A stretch of DNA of 41,547 bases from Akkermansia muciniphila. GTDB taxonomy: Bacteria; Verrucomicrobiota; Verrucomicrobiia; Chthoniobacterales; Chthoniobacteraceae. The translations under genes and the position numbers were made by a program. How positions within the stretch are numbered: the stretch's first letter is position 1; every line of letters starts with the position of its first letter. Of the stretch, positions 41,001 to 41,547 are shown in pieces. Location of the stretch: NCBI GenBank assembly GCA_945874745.1, contig CAMCIN010000004.1, forward strand, positions 1-41,547, written 5' to 3'. Below the pieces are notes generated by a model that ran no database searches, was not told the origin of the DNA, and saw only the letters and a program-made list of their open reading frames with translations.

Positions 41001-41547
41001 TGGCGGTGGGAGACGCGGTGTGGACGCCGGTGGGCATGCCGGTGAGCGTGAGCGTGCTTGGAAACGACCGCGATCCGGACCTCGGTCCCGCGGAGCTGCG
41101 CGTCAGCGCGGTGGGCACGCCGGCGAACGGGACGGCGGTGTTGAACGGCGGCGTGGTGCAGTACGTGCCTGCCGCCGGGTACCAGGGCGTCGACAGCTTC
41201 ACCTACACCGTGAGCGATGGGGATCTCACCGCGACGGCGACCGTAAGCGTGACCGTGGCGGGCCCCGACCCCACGCGGTTGAGCGGGCTCAAGGGCGAGT
41301 ACTTCGGGAGGATCGACCTGACCACACCGGTGCTGGCCAGGCTGGATGGCACGCTCAATAAAAACTGGGGCGAGGTGTCGCCCGATCCCGCGCTGCCCAA
41401 GGACGGCTACTCGGTGCGGTGGACGGGTACGGTGACCCCGCGATTCAGCGAGACCTACACCTTCGCCGCTACCTCGGATGACGGGGTGCGCGTCTGGGTA
41501 AACGGTGCGCAGATTGCCCAAAACTGGAGTGACCACGCGCCGACGGA
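38075..41547 (+). CDS. Large secreted clan-A glycoside-hydrolase-like multidomain protein, 3'-truncated by window edge
   Basis: Open frame from ATG 38075 to the window end (frame spot-checked at about 39.6, 40.6 and 41.0 kb). Signal-peptide-like N-terminus; VKYWEPRNEPNF (Glu codon 38834-38836) and MEKWQTEQGFLG (Glu codon 39140-39142) as putative acid/base and nucleophile; F5/8-type-C-like region; VLANDT...DSFSYVVSDG and VLGNDRD...DSFTYTVSDG tandem domains; two PA14 domains (LYAEWYNNADFTS..., LKGEYFGRIDLTT...). Confidence 0.85.
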   Translation, partial: MKTTSPLVPPLAPPLSPPLSPPIAPPRARRAFAWSVLWCALAALFPLLTQIQAAWQWSQPPVLVHVQSTRRGHVFYKGEAVVLKLSGPGASRYIIRDYYGNTVEQGGLSSTSLAPAVREPGWYKVNLHGGNQGMPFGDSVGSGMFCILRDDPNFPKMPVPGTFGGEGLVDEVTRGVLGYGPQRHKVDNAAAADSEIPRLERELGLDQKYYLPYDSYRKRDLLVVFPNGTWDQAGVRKIVERFKGVVKYWEPRNEPNFSTSATAFVQNELKPFYELVKSIDPSLKVLAPGAVTVGPPMAGWNEEFFRAGGGKYIDAFSFHAYNCVNGDLGLTRMSLDQVNTWLNKYNLAGMEKWQTEQGFLGPVYGAYQPRMQGRWTMLQMMVYEQYGIPKEHNHYWYDRNGGFWDEPRWVQNEDGSLNPVGVLLRVWSEELAGTRFASSLDFGNPGNKLFVGSIFQGPGKQVAALMTSGETRGRLELSVTGTSSVKVISPFGGEQQLAVVNGKVSVAVSELPTYVEYTGTLSVAPSNWGANLAVQSGVSAAASGSTVHPIDGGINNTITKVFNGQLDTWYWSQGRDARIWESNNATYPAWFELRFPADTTMDRVVIYAGIPWQWDGSILDYELQVEQGGQWVSLERVQEPVNTFRAYTQTNRTTVDSFYSERCVFTHSFAPVTTRKIRLLVNEVTWGGASNKDLKDAGAQGGEHQLNLREIEVYRSGLAVAGGSAPVAVADSADCPRGGGVSIPVLANDTAGAAGPYPLKLLSVSRPSRGSAAVSGDQVVYSASPGLSGADSFSYVVSDGFSTATGVVNVLVSATAEALRPDTHGLYAEWYNNADFTSLAFARVDPYVDNSWGTNAPDPAVDPGSYSIRWTGRLTPKFTEAYTLYTLSDDGVRLWVDGKLLIDHWSTHAGAWDQTTLPLVAGQPVEVKLEYFQGGGSAQMTFHWSSPSQPREVVPFDALTVGAAGPLIAPANKAPVAVGDAVWTPVGMPVSVSVLGNDRDPDLGPAELRVSAVGTPANGTAVLNGGVVQYVPAAGYQGVDSFTYTVSDGDLTATATVSVTVAGPDPTRLSGLKGEYFGRIDLTTPVLARLDGTLNKNWGEVSPDPALPKDGYSVRWTGTVTPRFSETYTFAATSDDGVRVWVNGAQIAQNWSDHAPT

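Overview
This is a 41.5 kb, GC-rich chromosomal window. Gene content (a Verru_Chthon cassette A-like giant protein, a chlamydial-type RNR small subunit, an HprK-HPr-EI module) suggests Verrucomicrobiota, probably Opitutae-like; that placement is inference. I found no rRNA, tRNA or CRISPR array. Main contents, in order: an nrdB-nrdA operon (-); tatC; a LysA-like PLP decarboxylase; a 7-gene sugar-acid catabolic operon (-); a GH3 NagZ-like hydrolase; a HigBA-type toxin-antitoxin pair; a CvfB-like S1 protein; an HscB-like J-protein plus a phosphosugar mutase; a RidA / D-threonine-aldolase-like / M19 dipeptidase group; a Kv-type ion channel; HprK, HPr and enzyme I; a secreted low-complexity protein divergent from a ~1,888-aa Verru_Chthon A/GspK-like protein; a divergent GntR regulator / Gfo-Idh-MocA / class III aminotransferase locus; and a large secreted clan-A GH-like multidomain protein that runs off the 3' edge and is absent from the supplied ORF track. 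The signals I rate highest: (1) a family of six intergenic, 9-nt-periodic 'CAGATG' inverted-repeat elements, all in the same orientation; (2) loss of the radical tyrosine in NrdB (Leu171), pointing to a class Ic-like RNR; (3) the giant Verru_Chthon A protein without visible B/C/D partners; (4) a sugar-acid operon encoding two chemically distinct cleavage routes; (5) candidate operators for NrdR, the TA pair and GntR.
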